Counted from the first letter of the stretch, positions 25,105 to 34,421 are shown. The stretch is DNA of 64,000 nt from Candidatus Accumulibacter regalis (GCA_000585075.1 JEMY01000004.1:1-64000), one strand, 5' to 3'. Translations and numbers: made by a program. Notes: generated by a model from the sequence alone, not told the origin.

Positions 25105-27156
25105 ATGACCCTGCGCCGCCGCCTTTTCCTCCTCGTCACGACGATCCTCGTCATCGGCCTGCCCAGTACCGCCGGGGTGTTCGCCTATGTCTCGTGGCAG
25201 TCCGTCCTGCAACGGACCGAGAGCGAGGGAACGCTGATCGCCCAGACCCTCGCCCAGTCAGTCACCTTCATCCAGCAGGTGCCGGCGGTGATCAACCAGA
25301 TCGTCGACAAGGAGGTGCGCACGCAGGCCGACATGGTGGCCCAGCTGACGCAGCTTGCCCGCCGGAAAAATGCGTCCGCCGAGGATATCAACCGCACCCT
25401 GCGGACGATCGCGGCGAATAATGGCATTCCGGAAATCTGGGTCAGCGACGCCCGCGGCAACCCCCTCTTCTGGTCGCTCGACGACATCGATGCGCGCATC
25501 GCCGTCGACTCCGGGCTGACCCTGCTACCAGTGTTCAAGCCGCTCCTGCAGGGGCAGCAATTCAGCGTATCGAGCGATCTGCAGATCCGCGACCTCGACC
25601 ATCGGGAACTCTACTATGGCGCCGTTGCGACGCCGGATCGCCAGGGAATGGCGCTGATCGCCCGCCTGCCGAGTCGCGCCAACCGGATCATCCACAGCGT
25701 CGGCCTCAAGCGCATGGTGGAGACCGTCCTCTCGGCGGCACAGATCGACACGATCTGGATTTTCGATAGCCAGCTCGAGCCTCTGGCCGCCACCTCGGAC
25801 CCGCGCACGAACACGACGACCAGGTTGAGCGAAGCGGAACGCAGCTTCGTCGAAGCGGTCATCAGCACCAGCGCGCCGGCTTCGTACCTCGAAAACAGCG
25901 GCTTCCACAATGCGCTCTTCCAGCAGGCCTTCCTGTACGTTGCGGCGCCGATCTTCGGAGCCGACGGCTTGCCGAACGGCGCGGCGTTGATGCGCCTGCC
26001 GGTCAACATGGCGGCGGAAATGAATTCGCTGCTGCGCGTCGGTGGCGGCGTGACCATCGCCCTGCTGCTGCTCGGCATGACCCTGGCTCTGCCCTTCCTC
26101 AACCGCATCGTCCGGCCGCTGTCGCAGCTGACCCTGCAGACCCATCGCCTGGTGGAGCACAATTTCGATCCCGACCAGGAAATGCACGCCGAACTGCTCA
26201 AGGTGTCGGAAAACCGCAAGGACGAGGTCGGCTATCTGGGCAATGCCCTGTACTCGATGGTCACCACGCTGAAAACCTACATCGCCGACCTCAAGGCGAC
26301 GACCGCCGCCAAGGAACGCATCGAAGGCGAGATGTCGGCGGCGCGCGACATCCAGATGGGAATGCTGCCGCGCGTCTTCGGCTCGCCGCCGGACGCCCGC
26401 TTCGACCTGCATGCGCTTCTCGTACCGGCGAAAGCGGTCGGCGGCGACCTCTTCGACTTCTTTCCGCTCGACGAGCGGCGCCTGTTCTTCCTGATTGGCG
26501 ACGTCTCCGACAAAGGCGTGCCGGCGGCACTGTTCATGGCCGTCACCAAGACGCTGTTCACGGTCGAGGCCAAGCGCGATTCGAGCTCGGTTGCCGGAAT
26601 CATGGAGCGCGTCAATCGAACGCTCTGCGAGAACAATCCGGAAGGCATGTTCGTCACCGTCTTTGCCGGCATCCTCGATCTGGACAGCGGTGAAATCACG
26701 TGCAGCGACGGCGGCCACGAGTTGCCTTTCGTCCTGCGACGCAATGGCCGCTCAGACATGCTCGCCAAGAAGAAGGGCGGGCTGGTGCTCGGCTTCGTCG
26801 CCGATTCGGTCTACCGCGACGACGTCATCCGCCTGCAGCCGGGCGAGGCCCTGGTGGTCTATACCGACGGGGTCACCGAGGCGATGAACAGCGAACACGA
26901 GCTGTTCAAGGAAGAACGCCTGGGCACGACGCTGGACGCGATATCCGACGCCTGCACGGCGCGCACGATCATCGCCAAGGTGATCGATGCCGTGCGCACT
27001 TTCGTCGGCGGCCACCCGCAGAGCGATGACATCACCCTGCTCGCGCTGCGCTGGCAGGGTGCGGCCGGTAACGAGCCTGCCGCGGTGGCGGAGGAGACGC
27101 TGCCTGCCGGCGCCGGCGACGGCACCAGGGCAAGCGTTCTCGGCGGCAACGCGTGA
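25105..27156 (+). CDS. Membrane sensor SpoIIE/RsbU-type serine phosphatase
   Basis: The 683-residue protein has a transmembrane helix at about residues 7-29, a long periplasmic sensor region, a second helix (VTIALLLLGMTLALPFL, about residues 313-330) and a HAMP-like segment. A coiled linker (KERIEGEMSAARDIQMGMLP) leads into a PP2C/SpoIIE phosphatase domain with the metal-site motifs AKAVGGDLFDFF, IGDVSDKGVPAALFM, SDGGHELPF and the final SDDITLLAL. Family members dephosphorylate STAS antagonists in partner-switching pathways, which fits the two STAS genes and the RsbW-like gene downstream. Its close link to the binding-protein gene suggests it may read transporter or ligand state. Confidence 0.9.
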   Translation: MTLRRRLFLLVTTILVIGLPSTAGVFAYVSWQSVLQRTESEGTLIAQTLAQSVTFIQQVPAVINQIVDKEVRTQADMVAQLTQLARRKNASAEDINRTLRTIAANNGIPEIWVSDARGNPLFWSLDDIDARIAVDSGLTLLPVFKPLLQGQQFSVSSDLQIRDLDHRELYYGAVATPDRQGMALIARLPSRANRIIHSVGLKRMVETVLSAAQIDTIWIFDSQLEPLAATSDPRTNTTTRLSEAERSFVEAVISTSAPASYLENSGFHNALFQQAFLYVAAPIFGADGLPNGAALMRLPVNMAAEMNSLLRVGGGVTIALLLLGMTLALPFLNRIVRPLSQLTLQTHRLVEHNFDPDQEMHAELLKVSENRKDEVGYLGNALYSMVTTLKTYIADLKATTAAKERIEGEMSAARDIQMGMLPRVFGSPPDARFDLHALLVPAKAVGGDLFDFFPLDERRLFFLIGDVSDKGVPAALFMAVTKTLFTVEAKRDSSSVAGIMERVNRTLCENNPEGMFVTVFAGILDLDSGEITCSDGGHELPFVLRRNGRSDMLAKKKGGLVLGFVADSVYRDDVIRLQPGEALVVYTDGVTEAMNSEHELFKEERLGTTLDAISDACTARTIIAKVIDAVRTFVGGHPQSDDITLLALRWQGAAGNEPAAVAEETLPAGAGDGTRASVLGGNA

Positions 27157-27197
27157 CGAAGCGGGCGGCTCAACACACACCGCACACGCCGCGCTCG

Positions 27198-27710
27198 CTA
27201 CGCGCTCGTCGCCACCTCGGGAAGATCGATGATCCGCGGCGGATGCCCTACCTGCTCGAGAAATTTCAGCAGGTCGCTGGTGGCGATGGTCGTCGTGCGG
27301 TCGTTTCTGAGCGGGTGACAATTGAGCAGGCCGCAGGCCAGCACACGCTGCTCGATTACCACGCAGACCTGGCCGTGCACGTCGTTGATGGCTGCGAAGG
27401 GCGACACGGCGCCGGGAACGACGCCGAGCAGGCGAGCCAGCGCCTGCTCTCCGGCAAACGAGAAGCGCGGCGCCTGCAACAGGCTCGCCGCGCTGCGCAG
27501 GTCGACGCGCGTCTGCTCCAAGGCCACCAGCAGCCAGTAGCCACCCTTCTTGTCCTTCAGAAACAGGCTCTTGGCGTGACCTCCCGGCAGATCGCCACGC
27601 AGGCGCTTGCTGTCGTCTATCGTTCGCAGCGGCGGATGCTCGACGCTGCGGGTCACAATGCCCAGGTCATCGAGCATGGTGATCAGGTTCTGGCTATCGT
27701 CAGGCGGCAT
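27198..27710 (-). CDS. YbaK/ProX-type aminoacyl-tRNA deacylase
   Basis: The 170-residue protein fits the YbaK/EbsC/PrdX editing-domain family, which hydrolyses mischarged tRNAs such as Ala-tRNA(Pro). Seen are GGHAKSLFLKDKKGGYWLLVAL with the conserved Lys, RFSFAGEQALARLLGVVPGAVSPFAAIND and NCHPLRNDRTTTIA. The pattern is closest to the free-standing ProX group. ATG 27710 is chosen; the longer frame adds an Arg-rich extension without family features. It is convergent with the phosphatase gene and apart from the plus-strand operon. Confidence 0.85.
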   Translation of the reverse strand: MPPDDSQNLITMLDDLGIVTRSVEHPPLRTIDDSKRLRGDLPGGHAKSLFLKDKKGGYWLLVALEQTRVDLRSAASLLQAPRFSFAGEQALARLLGVVPGAVSPFAAINDVHGQVCVVIEQRVLACGLLNCHPLRNDRTTTIATSDLLKFLEQVGHPPRIIDLPEVATSA

Positions 27711-27831
27711 GCAGGTCCTCGAGTATGCGCTTCGTGGCCACCGGCAGGCAGATCGGCCGCCCGGCCAGCGAATCGGGAAAATCATGATTTATAGATGCAA
27801 GCGAGTGCGGCCGGCAATCGACAATTAGCAG

Positions 27832-27861
27832 TTGACCGCCCATCGGGGTCGCGGCTAAGGT
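27832..27861 (+). promoter_or_regulatory. Possible promoter before the AGE-family gene
   Basis: TTGACC (27832-27837) and TAAGGT (27856-27861) are 18 bases apart, about 50 bases before the ATG at 27913. The -10 match is weak. Confidence 0.3.
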
Positions 27862-27912
27862 AGCTGCGGCATTCAGACTGAACAACAAATTCTACAATCG
27901 CGAGGAGCAGTC

Positions 27913-29742
27913 ATGAAGACGCAAGCATATTCCTATTCGGACACCATTGCCGGTTACGTCACCCAAGTCGATCGCGCCGCGCGCAGTTTCGATCTCCAGA
28001 CCAGCAATGGAGGCGAGTTCCGCGCCTACCTCACGCCGAACACCTACGCGCGCATTGCCGAGAACCTCGAGGACTCGTACCAGGATTGCACCGGGCGCAT
28101 GGCTGAAATGCTGCAACCGGGGCAGCAGGTCTTTGCCTACTGCGTCTTCTATCCGCAAGCCGGAGAGTTGCGCGCCGAGGTGAAATCGATGGTCTTCCCG
28201 GGCGAAGGCGCCGGGGTGTACCGGCACGAGGAGCCGGACTGGTGGATCAGGCAGATCCGCTCGATCGCCAATAGCTACCTGCGCTGGCAGTTCAACTACC
28301 CCAGCCAGTCGATCGATTACCGCAACTATCGCACCATCCTGCATCTGGCCGGCGGCAAGAAAGGCGACTACCTGCAGGAGACGGACACCATTTCGCGGAT
28401 GGTCTACGGCATGGCCTCGGCGTATATGCTGACCGGCGAAGAGAGCTTCCTCGAGGCCGCCGAAAAAGGCACCGAGTATCTGCGTGGCCATATGCGCTTT
28501 CGCGACGCCGAAGAGGACCTCATCTACTGGTATCACGGCGTCCAGGTTTCCGGCGACCGCGAGCACAAGCTGCTGACTTCGGAATTCGGCGACGACTACG
28601 ATTCGCTGCCCATGTACGAGCAGATCTACGCGCTCGCCGGACCCACCCAAACCTATCGTCTCACTGGCGATCCGCGCATCCTCTACGACATCGAGAAGAC
28701 GATCGAACTCTTCGACAAGTTCTACAAGGACGACGAAAAAGGTGGCTATTTCTCGCATATCGATCCGATCAGCCTCGACCCCCGCTCGCCCCTGCTCGAC
28801 AAGGGCAACAACCGCGCGCGCAAGAACTGGAACTCGGTCGGCGACCACGCGCCCGCCTACCTGATCAACCTGTGGCTGGCCACCGGCGAGGAAAAGCACC
28901 TCGACTTCCTGGTAGACACCGCCGACACCATCGTCAAGCACTTCCCCGACTACGCGCATTCGCCGTTTGTCCAGGAGCGTTTCCACGAGGACTGGAGCCA
29001 CGACAGCACCTGGAACTGGCAGCAGGACCGCGCAGTGGTTGGCCATAATCTGAAGATTGCCTGGAATCTGATGCGCATCCACAGCATTCGTCCGAATGAC
29101 GATTACGTGCAACTGGCCGAGAAGATCGCCCAACTGATGCCCGACGTCGGTTCCGACCGACTGCGCGGCGGCTGGTACGATGTCGTTGAGCGCACGCTGG
29201 CGCCCGGCGAGGAAGCGCACCGCTTCGTCTGGCATGATCGCAAGGCCTGGTGGCAGCAGGAGCAGGCGATTCTCGCCTACCTCATTCTGCAGGGTTGCCT
29301 GGGCGACAAGGACTACGAGAAGCACGGCCGCGAAGCGGCCGCTTTCTACAACGCCTTCTTCCTCGATCACGACGACGGCGGCGTTTACTTCAACGTCCTG
29401 GCCAACGGCCTGCCCTATCTGCTCGGCAACGAACGACTCAAGGGCAGCCACTCGATGAGCGCCTATCACTCGACCGAGTTATGCTATCTGTCAGCAACCT
29501 ATATCAACCTGCTGATCAAGAAAGAGCCGATGTGCCTGTACTTCAAGCCGCGGCCCGATGGTTTCCCCGGCCGCGTCCTGCGCGTGGCTCCGGACATCCT
29601 GCCCAAGGGCAGCGTCCGCCTGACGGCGGTCGAGGTCGACGGTCGCCCGTACGCGGCATTCGACGCCGACGCACTGTCGGTGCAATTGCCGGACTCGCGC
29701 CAGGATGTCCGCGTCAAGGTGACTCTGACCCCCGTCAAGTAG
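27913..29742 (+). CDS. AGE-family (N-acylglucosamine 2-epimerase fold) protein
   Basis: The 609-residue protein has a small N-terminal beta-rich part (about residues 1-95) and a large alpha/alpha-barrel. The barrel has repeated helical hairpins typical of the AGE/cellobiose-epimerase or glycoside-hydrolase-like group (FLEAAEKGTEYLRGHMR, GGYFSHIDPISLDP, NSVGDHAPAYLINLWLATGE, RGGWYDVVERTLAPG, KAWWQQEQAILAYLIL). No signal peptide is present. Family members isomerise or epimerise sugars. Adjacent glgX suggests a role in glucan or sugar metabolism, but the reaction is unproven. A GAGGAG ribosome site precedes ATG 27913. Confidence 0.75.
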   Translation: MKTQAYSYSDTIAGYVTQVDRAARSFDLQTSNGGEFRAYLTPNTYARIAENLEDSYQDCTGRMAEMLQPGQQVFAYCVFYPQAGELRAEVKSMVFPGEGAGVYRHEEPDWWIRQIRSIANSYLRWQFNYPSQSIDYRNYRTILHLAGGKKGDYLQETDTISRMVYGMASAYMLTGEESFLEAAEKGTEYLRGHMRFRDAEEDLIYWYHGVQVSGDREHKLLTSEFGDDYDSLPMYEQIYALAGPTQTYRLTGDPRILYDIEKTIELFDKFYKDDEKGGYFSHIDPISLDPRSPLLDKGNNRARKNWNSVGDHAPAYLINLWLATGEEKHLDFLVDTADTIVKHFPDYAHSPFVQERFHEDWSHDSTWNWQQDRAVVGHNLKIAWNLMRIHSIRPNDDYVQLAEKIAQLMPDVGSDRLRGGWYDVVERTLAPGEEAHRFVWHDRKAWWQQEQAILAYLILQGCLGDKDYEKHGREAAAFYNAFFLDHDDGGVYFNVLANGLPYLLGNERLKGSHSMSAYHSTELCYLSATYINLLIKKEPMCLYFKPRPDGFPGRVLRVAPDILPKGSVRLTAVEVDGRPYAAFDADALSVQLPDSRQDVRVKVTLTPVK

Positions 29743-29775
29743 CCCCGCACTAAATTCAACGAAGGATTCCGGCCT

Positions 29776-30120
29776 ATGTCAATCGAGCTTGAAGCATTCC
29801 CCCGCGACGGGATGACCGTCGTCGTCGTCAAGGGCGAGATAGACGGCAGCTCTGCGCCCAAGTTGCAGGAGAAGATCCTGCCCCTGCTGCAGAACGATAG
29901 CGCGCTGGTCCTCGATCTCGGCGCGGTCAGCTACATGTCCAGCGCCGGTCTGCGCATGCTGCTCCTGCTCTACCGCCACGCGGCATCGCACAATGGCCGG
30001 GTGGCCATCGCCGGGCTCGCCGAATCGATCAGGGACACCATGGAGATCACCGGCTTCCTGAAGTTCTTCACCGTCGCCAACAGTGTCGATGAGGCACTGC
30101 AGACGCTCAAGAAGGGGTGA
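29776..30120 (+). CDS. STAS-domain anti-sigma factor antagonist
   Basis: This 114-residue single STAS domain (SpoIIAA/RsbV-like) has VVKGEIDGSSAPKLQEKI, ALVLDLGAVSYMSSAGLRMLLLL and a C-terminal ITGFLKFF. The serine in YMSSAGLR is the usual phosphorylation site. In partner switching, the dephosphorylated form binds the kinase/anti-sigma factor. It starts 33 bases after the AGE gene and its stop is directly followed by glgX, so signalling and metabolic genes share a transcript. Confidence 0.9.
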   Translation: MSIELEAFPRDGMTVVVVKGEIDGSSAPKLQEKILPLLQNDSALVLDLGAVSYMSSAGLRMLLLLYRHAASHNGRVAIAGLAESIRDTMEITGFLKFFTVANSVDEALQTLKKG

Positions 30121-30121
30121 G

Positions 30122-32248
30122 ATGGATACGCGTATCGATTTCTACCCGACACACCAGCACGGCGCTTACAAACTGCGTCCCGGGCGGGCGTATCCCTTCG
30201 GTACGACGCTGGTGCCGGGCGGCGTCAATTTTTCGATCAGCTCCGGCCACGCCACCGCGTGCACCCTGGTGCTCTTCGAGAAAGGCGCGCCGGAGCCATT
30301 CGTGGAGATCCCCTTCCCGGAGGCCTTTCGCGTCGGCAACGTCTGGTGCATGGTCGTCTTCGACCTCGAGTGCGAGCGCATCGAGTACGGCTACCGCATG
30401 GACGGCCCCTGGGACCCGGGCGCCGGACACCGCTTCGACCGCTCGAAGGTTCTCCTCGACCCCTACGCCAAGGCGATCGGCGGGCGGACGCACTGGGGCC
30501 AGCCACCCGACTGGAACGACCTATACCCGCAGCGTGCGCGACTGATCTTCGAGGATTTCGACTGGGAAGACGATCGTCCTCTGGAGACGCCGCTCGCCGA
30601 CCTGGTGATCTACGAACTGCACACGCGCAGTTTCACCGCTCATCCGTCGGCCGACGTCAAGCACCCCGGCACCTATGCCGGCATCGCGGCGCGCATCCCC
30701 TACCTCAAGGAGCTGGGAGTGAACTGCGTCGAGCTGATGCCGATCTTCGAGTTCGACGAGTTCGAGAACAGCCGCGCCAACCCGGAAACCGGCGAGATGA
30801 TGCTCAACTACTGGGGCTACAGCACGGTTGGCTTCTTCGCGCCCAAGGCTGGCTTCGCCGCCACCGGACCCTTCGGCATGGAGGTGGACGAGTTCAAGAA
30901 CCTGGTCAAGGAGTTGCATCGCAACGGTATCGAAGTGATGCTCGACGTGGTTTTCAACCACACCGCCGAAGGCAACGAGAACGGTCCGACGCTGTCGTTC
31001 CGGGGAATCGACAACCAGACCTTCTACATGCTCACTCCGGAAGGCTATTACTACAACTTCAGCGGCTGCGGCAACACGCTGAACTGCAACAGCCCGGTCG
31101 TCCGCAACATGGTTCTCGACTGCCTGCGCTACTGGGCGGCCGAATACCACATCGACGGTTTCCGCTTCGACCTGGCCTCGATCCTTGGCCGTGCGCCGAG
31201 CGGCGCCCCCTTGCCCAACCCGCCCTTGCTGGAAAGCCTGGCCTTCGACCCGGTGCTCGCCAAGTGCAAGCTGATCGCCGAAGCCTGGGATGCCGGCGGC
31301 CTGTATCAGGTCGGCTCATTCCCGGCCTACGGACGCTGGGCCGAGTGGAACGGCAAGTACCGCGACGACATTCGCCGTTTCCTGAAAGGAGACGAAGGCA
31401 TGGTGCCGGTGATGGCCGAGCGCATCCAGGGCTCGCCCGATCTCTACGGCTGGAACGAACGCGGTCCGACCGCGTCGATCAACTTCATCACCTGCCACGA
31501 CGGCTTCACGCTGCACGATCTGTTCACCTACAACGACAAGCACAACGACGACAACGGCGAACATAATCGCGACGGCGGCAACGACAACCATAGCTGGAAT
31601 TGTGGCGCCGAAGGCGAAACCGACGATGCGCAGGTCAATGCCCTGCGCCAGCGCATGATCAGGAATGCCCTGGCCATCCTGCTCATGAGCCACGGCGTAC
31701 CCATGCTCCTGATGGGCGATGAACTGGGCCGCACGCAGCGTGGCAACAACAATACCTATTGCCATGACAACGAGCTGAACTGGCTCGACTGGACGCTGCG
31801 CGAACGCAACAGCGACCTGTTCGACTTCACGCGCAAGATGATCGCCCTGCGCAAGGCACACCCGCTGCTGCGTACCGGCGAGTTTTTCGGAACCAGCCGC
31901 TCGCCGGCCGACATCATCTGGCACGGTACGCAAGCGTGGAAAGCCGACTGGTCGGAAGACTCGCGCGCCCTGGCTTTCCTGCTCCGCGAACGTCAGGCCG
32001 GTCAAGGCGGGAATTCCACGCCGGTCCTGTACATGGCGATCAACAGCTTCTGGGACGCCCTGCCCTTCGAACTACCCGAACTGCCCGGTCGCTATCACTG
32101 GCACCTGTTTGCCAATACCAGCCTGGCGGCCCCCGACGACATTCGGGAACCCGGCGAGGAAATACCGCTGCAGGAGAATCTGCAGAGCTTCCTGGTTGGC
32201 GGCCGCGCCGTGGCCATACTCATCGGGCGCCCGCGCCTGCCAGCCTGA
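30122..32248 (+). CDS. glgX: Glycogen debranching enzyme (isoamylase-type, GH13)
   Basis: The 708-residue enzyme hydrolyses alpha-1,6 branches of glycogen limit dextrins. The N-terminal CBM48/isoamylase domain (about residues 15-140, PFGTTLVPGGVNFSISS) is followed by the GH13 barrel with VMLDVVFNHTAEG. The catalytic residues fall at Asp350 (GFRFDLA), Glu387 (IAEAWD) and Asp460 (TCHDGF). A C-terminal beta domain closes the protein. ATG 30122 is one base after the STAS stop. Together with the AGE-type protein it ties this operon to glycogen turnover, as expected for an organism that stores glycogen. Confidence 0.93.
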   Translation: MDTRIDFYPTHQHGAYKLRPGRAYPFGTTLVPGGVNFSISSGHATACTLVLFEKGAPEPFVEIPFPEAFRVGNVWCMVVFDLECERIEYGYRMDGPWDPGAGHRFDRSKVLLDPYAKAIGGRTHWGQPPDWNDLYPQRARLIFEDFDWEDDRPLETPLADLVIYELHTRSFTAHPSADVKHPGTYAGIAARIPYLKELGVNCVELMPIFEFDEFENSRANPETGEMMLNYWGYSTVGFFAPKAGFAATGPFGMEVDEFKNLVKELHRNGIEVMLDVVFNHTAEGNENGPTLSFRGIDNQTFYMLTPEGYYYNFSGCGNTLNCNSPVVRNMVLDCLRYWAAEYHIDGFRFDLASILGRAPSGAPLPNPPLLESLAFDPVLAKCKLIAEAWDAGGLYQVGSFPAYGRWAEWNGKYRDDIRRFLKGDEGMVPVMAERIQGSPDLYGWNERGPTASINFITCHDGFTLHDLFTYNDKHNDDNGEHNRDGGNDNHSWNCGAEGETDDAQVNALRQRMIRNALAILLMSHGVPMLLMGDELGRTQRGNNNTYCHDNELNWLDWTLRERNSDLFDFTRKMIALRKAHPLLRTGEFFGTSRSPADIIWHGTQAWKADWSEDSRALAFLLRERQAGQGGNSTPVLYMAINSFWDALPFELPELPGRYHWHLFANTSLAAPDDIREPGEEIPLQENLQSFLVGGRAVAILIGRPRLPA

Positions 32249-32270
32249 CCAATAGACCAATAGACCAATC
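32247..32270 (+). repeat. Three copies of an octamer after glgX
   Basis: GACCAATA is repeated three times (last base of the third copy differs), beginning within the glgX stop. It separates glgX from the second STAS gene; no function is evident. Confidence 0.7.
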
Positions 32271-32286
32271 CGTGGAGACAGCAAAC

Positions 32287-32604
32287 ATGACATTCAGCAC
32301 CCGTGTGGAAATGAAGGGCCGCGAGGCATGGATCAACCTCGAAGGCGAACTTGACGCCGCCGTGGCCGGCGAGTTCCGCCAGGCCATCGAGCAGGTCGCA
32401 GAGCAAAAACCCGAGAAGCTCGTCCTCTTCGTCAGCAAGCTGCAGTTCATGGCCAGCGCCGGCCTGCGGGTACTCGTATTCGCCAAGCAGCAGATGGGAC
32501 GGGACGTCAGCATTTACGTCGTTGGCGCCGGCGGTCCGGTCCTCAACACCCTGCAGATGAGCGGCTTCGACCAGTCTGTGTACGTCCAGGAAAGCTACCC
32601 CTGA
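32287..32604 (+). CDS. Second STAS-domain anti-sigma factor antagonist
   Basis: This 105-residue STAS protein has the core INLEGELDAAVAGEFRQAIEQ, KLVLFVSKLQFMASAGLRVLVFAKQ and MSGFDQSVYV. The phosphorylatable Ser is retained in MASAGLR. It differs clearly from the STAS protein at 29776, so the two are not a recent duplication. It lies 29 bases before the RsbW-like kinase gene, the classical antagonist-kinase pairing. Confidence 0.9.
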   Translation: MTFSTRVEMKGREAWINLEGELDAAVAGEFRQAIEQVAEQKPEKLVLFVSKLQFMASAGLRVLVFAKQQMGRDVSIYVVGAGGPVLNTLQMSGFDQSVYVQESYP

Positions 32605-32633
32605 GCCCGGCGGACGTACGCTCCTGATCGCTC

Positions 32634-33065
32634 ATGACACGGTACAGCATCCCAGCCAACCTGGCGGCGCTGTCGACCATCCGCCAACTGCTCACGCAGG
32701 CTTGCCGGGAGGCCGGCCTGGACGACGCAGCCAGCTATCGCCTGATTCTGGCGGTTGACGAGATTGCCACCAACATCATTACCCACGGCTACCAGGAGCA
32801 GGGAACGACGGGCGACATTGCCATCGCCATCGACGCCAGCAAGCAGCGGCTGAGCGTGCTTCTCGAGGATACGGGAGTGGCCTACGATCCGCGTGCGCAG
32901 GGCATGCCGACTGCCGAAGACCTCGGCAGACCCCTGTCCGACCGGGAAATCGGCGGGCTGGGCGTCTTCCTGGCCCTGCAGGGCGTCGATCGCTTCGACT
33001 ATCAGCGCCACGGCGAGGTCAACCGCAACACCCTGGAAGTGGACCTGCCGCAAGGCAAAGGCTGA
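32634..33065 (+). CDS. RsbW/SpoIIAB-like serine kinase (anti-sigma-type ATPase)
   Basis: The 143-residue protein is a GHKL/HATPase domain of the RsbW type. The N box is YRLILAVDEIATNIITHGYQ, followed by VLLEDTGVAYDP and EIGGLGVFLALQGVDRFDYQ. Such proteins phosphorylate STAS antagonists and may sequester a sigma factor or another target. With the SpoIIE-type phosphatase and two STAS proteins it completes a partner-switching set. No sigma factor gene is in the vicinity, so the output could be elsewhere or be metabolic. Confidence 0.9.
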   Translation: MTRYSIPANLAALSTIRQLLTQACREAGLDDAASYRLILAVDEIATNIITHGYQEQGTTGDIAIAIDASKQRLSVLLEDTGVAYDPRAQGMPTAEDLGRPLSDREIGGLGVFLALQGVDRFDYQRHGEVNRNTLEVDLPQGKG

Positions 33066-33135
33066 CCGGGCAAGAAAGCGCACCTGCCTGGCAAGGTCGC
33101 GCCGGCCCGAAGCAAGCGCGAACGTTGACCAATGT

Positions 33136-33159
33136 CGGGCGCCTTACTGCAAGCGCCCG
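33136..33159. terminator. Hairpin between convergent RsbW-like and HD-GYP genes
   Basis: CGGGCGC and GCGCCCG pair around a 10-base loop that contains the HD-GYP stop codon. It lies between convergent genes and may serve both; there is no clear T tract. Confidence 0.4.
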
Positions 33160-34421
33160 CTCAGCCGCAGAAGCCAGTCCCGGATCGCGACTTCCCCTGG
33201 CTGTTCGCTGCTCTCCAGTGTCGGAAAGCGGCAGAAAACATCCTGGATGATCCCGTTCAGCTGCCAACCCGCTTCACGCGCTAGCATGGCCACTTCGCCC
33301 AGCGCGTCCGGCTGGTCACCGATGTCGAGGCACACCGACTTGAGCTGATCAGGGTGCAGACCGGCGTCGGCCAGTGAACGCTCCAACGCCACGACGCGAT
33401 CAGTCAGAAAAGCGCCAACCGTCGGCGCGCCTGCAGCGTAGTTCACCAACTCTGAACGGGCCTGGCTCCATTCGCCGAAGTCCTCATCAAGGCGCTTGAG
33501 CCGCTCGGCGTTGCGGCGGTCCTGCTCGACATCGCTCGCGTCGACGGCGCCTTGCTCGAGCAGTCGCAATATCGCTTTCGACATCCGCGCATCGAACTTG
33601 ACGTGGTTCAGCCGCAGGATCAGCGACAGGCGTCTCTCGGGTGCCCGGATGTCCTTGTCCAGAACACCAGCGACGACCTCCGCGAGCAGCAGTATGCGGC
33701 CCATCACGCTGATCTCGGCCCCCTTGAGTCCGCGCGGATAGCCGCTCCCGTCGTGCCGTTCATGGTGCTCGAGAATGGCTCTGCCGACTGCCTGCGGGTA
33801 TTCCGGTTGCTGCTTGACGATCATCGCGGAAGTGAGCGGGTGCGCATGCAGCTGTCGCCGTTCGGCGGCATCGAACCTGTGTTCCGCCTGGAGCATCTCC
33901 GGGTCGATATGCAACATGCCGGCATCCTGGAGCAGGGCCGCCGCCGCCAGCGCCCGCAACTCGGCCACCTTGAACTCCTGGCGTATGCCCAAGTGAAGTG
34001 CAATCAGCGCCACCTGCAGGCTGTGGCCGAAGATGGCGCCGCGACGATCACGGGCGACGGTCAACCTGAAGGCGATCGGCTTCGGAAGGGCAATGCTGCC
34101 GATGGCCCCGAGCAAGGTGACGCGATCACTGAGTTGGGCAGCGAGCTGCCCGTAGAAAGGGCGCTCGTCGATGAGCTTCTCGGCCAGATCGCGTAACTCG
34201 TCCAGCGTGACCGCCTGCTCCGCCGTGAGGCTTTCGTCGATGGGCACCTGCAAGCGGTGATTGAGCAGGCGCTCGAACAGCCGGCTATCAACGCGCACGC
34301 CGCGCTCGACCACCTTGATTCCGTTGCTGGAAAGGATCGGCTGGTGGGCGACCACGTTTTGCGTGTCGCCAAGCTCGGTGGCCGCCTTGAGGTAGTGTTC
34401 GTCGTTGGTTTCTTCGGCCAT
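33144..34421 (-). CDS. Degenerate HD-GYP-domain protein
   Basis: The 425-residue protein resembles HD-GYP cyclic-di-GMP phosphodiesterases. GHSLQVALIALHLGI, then LHAHPLTSA and HHERHDGSGYPRGLKGAEI give a good GYP part. The signature HD, however, is QD (ALLQDAGMLHID) and the later D-x-F-D-A-L-T region is AEVVAGVL, so metal ligands are missing and catalysis is doubtful. It may be a c-di-GMP-binding or scaffold protein. The start at 34421 (MAEETNDE) is chosen over a 103-residue Arg/Ser-rich extension; AAGGA lies somewhat far upstream. It converges on the partner-switching operon. Confidence 0.75.
   Translation of the reverse strand: MAEETNDEHYLKAATELGDTQNVVAHQPILSSNGIKVVERGVRVDSRLFERLLNHRLQVPIDESLTAEQAVTLDELRDLAEKLIDERPFYGQLAAQLSDRVTLLGAIGSIALPKPIAFRLTVARDRRGAIFGHSLQVALIALHLGIRQEFKVAELRALAAAALLQDAGMLHIDPEMLQAEHRFDAAERRQLHAHPLTSAMIVKQQPEYPQAVGRAILEHHERHDGSGYPRGLKGAEISVMGRILLLAEVVAGVLDKDIRAPERRLSLILRLNHVKFDARMSKAILRLLEQGAVDASDVEQDRRNAERLKRLDEDFGEWSQARSELVNYAAGAPTVGAFLTDRVVALERSLADAGLHPDQLKSVCLDIGDQPDALGEVAMLAREAGWQLNGIIQDVFCRFPTLESSEQPGEVAIRDWLLRLSGRLQ

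Noticed and set aside
27892-29469. 525-codon antisense frame over the AGE-family gene
   Set aside because: Same kind of shadow; no ribosome site or recognisable domain.
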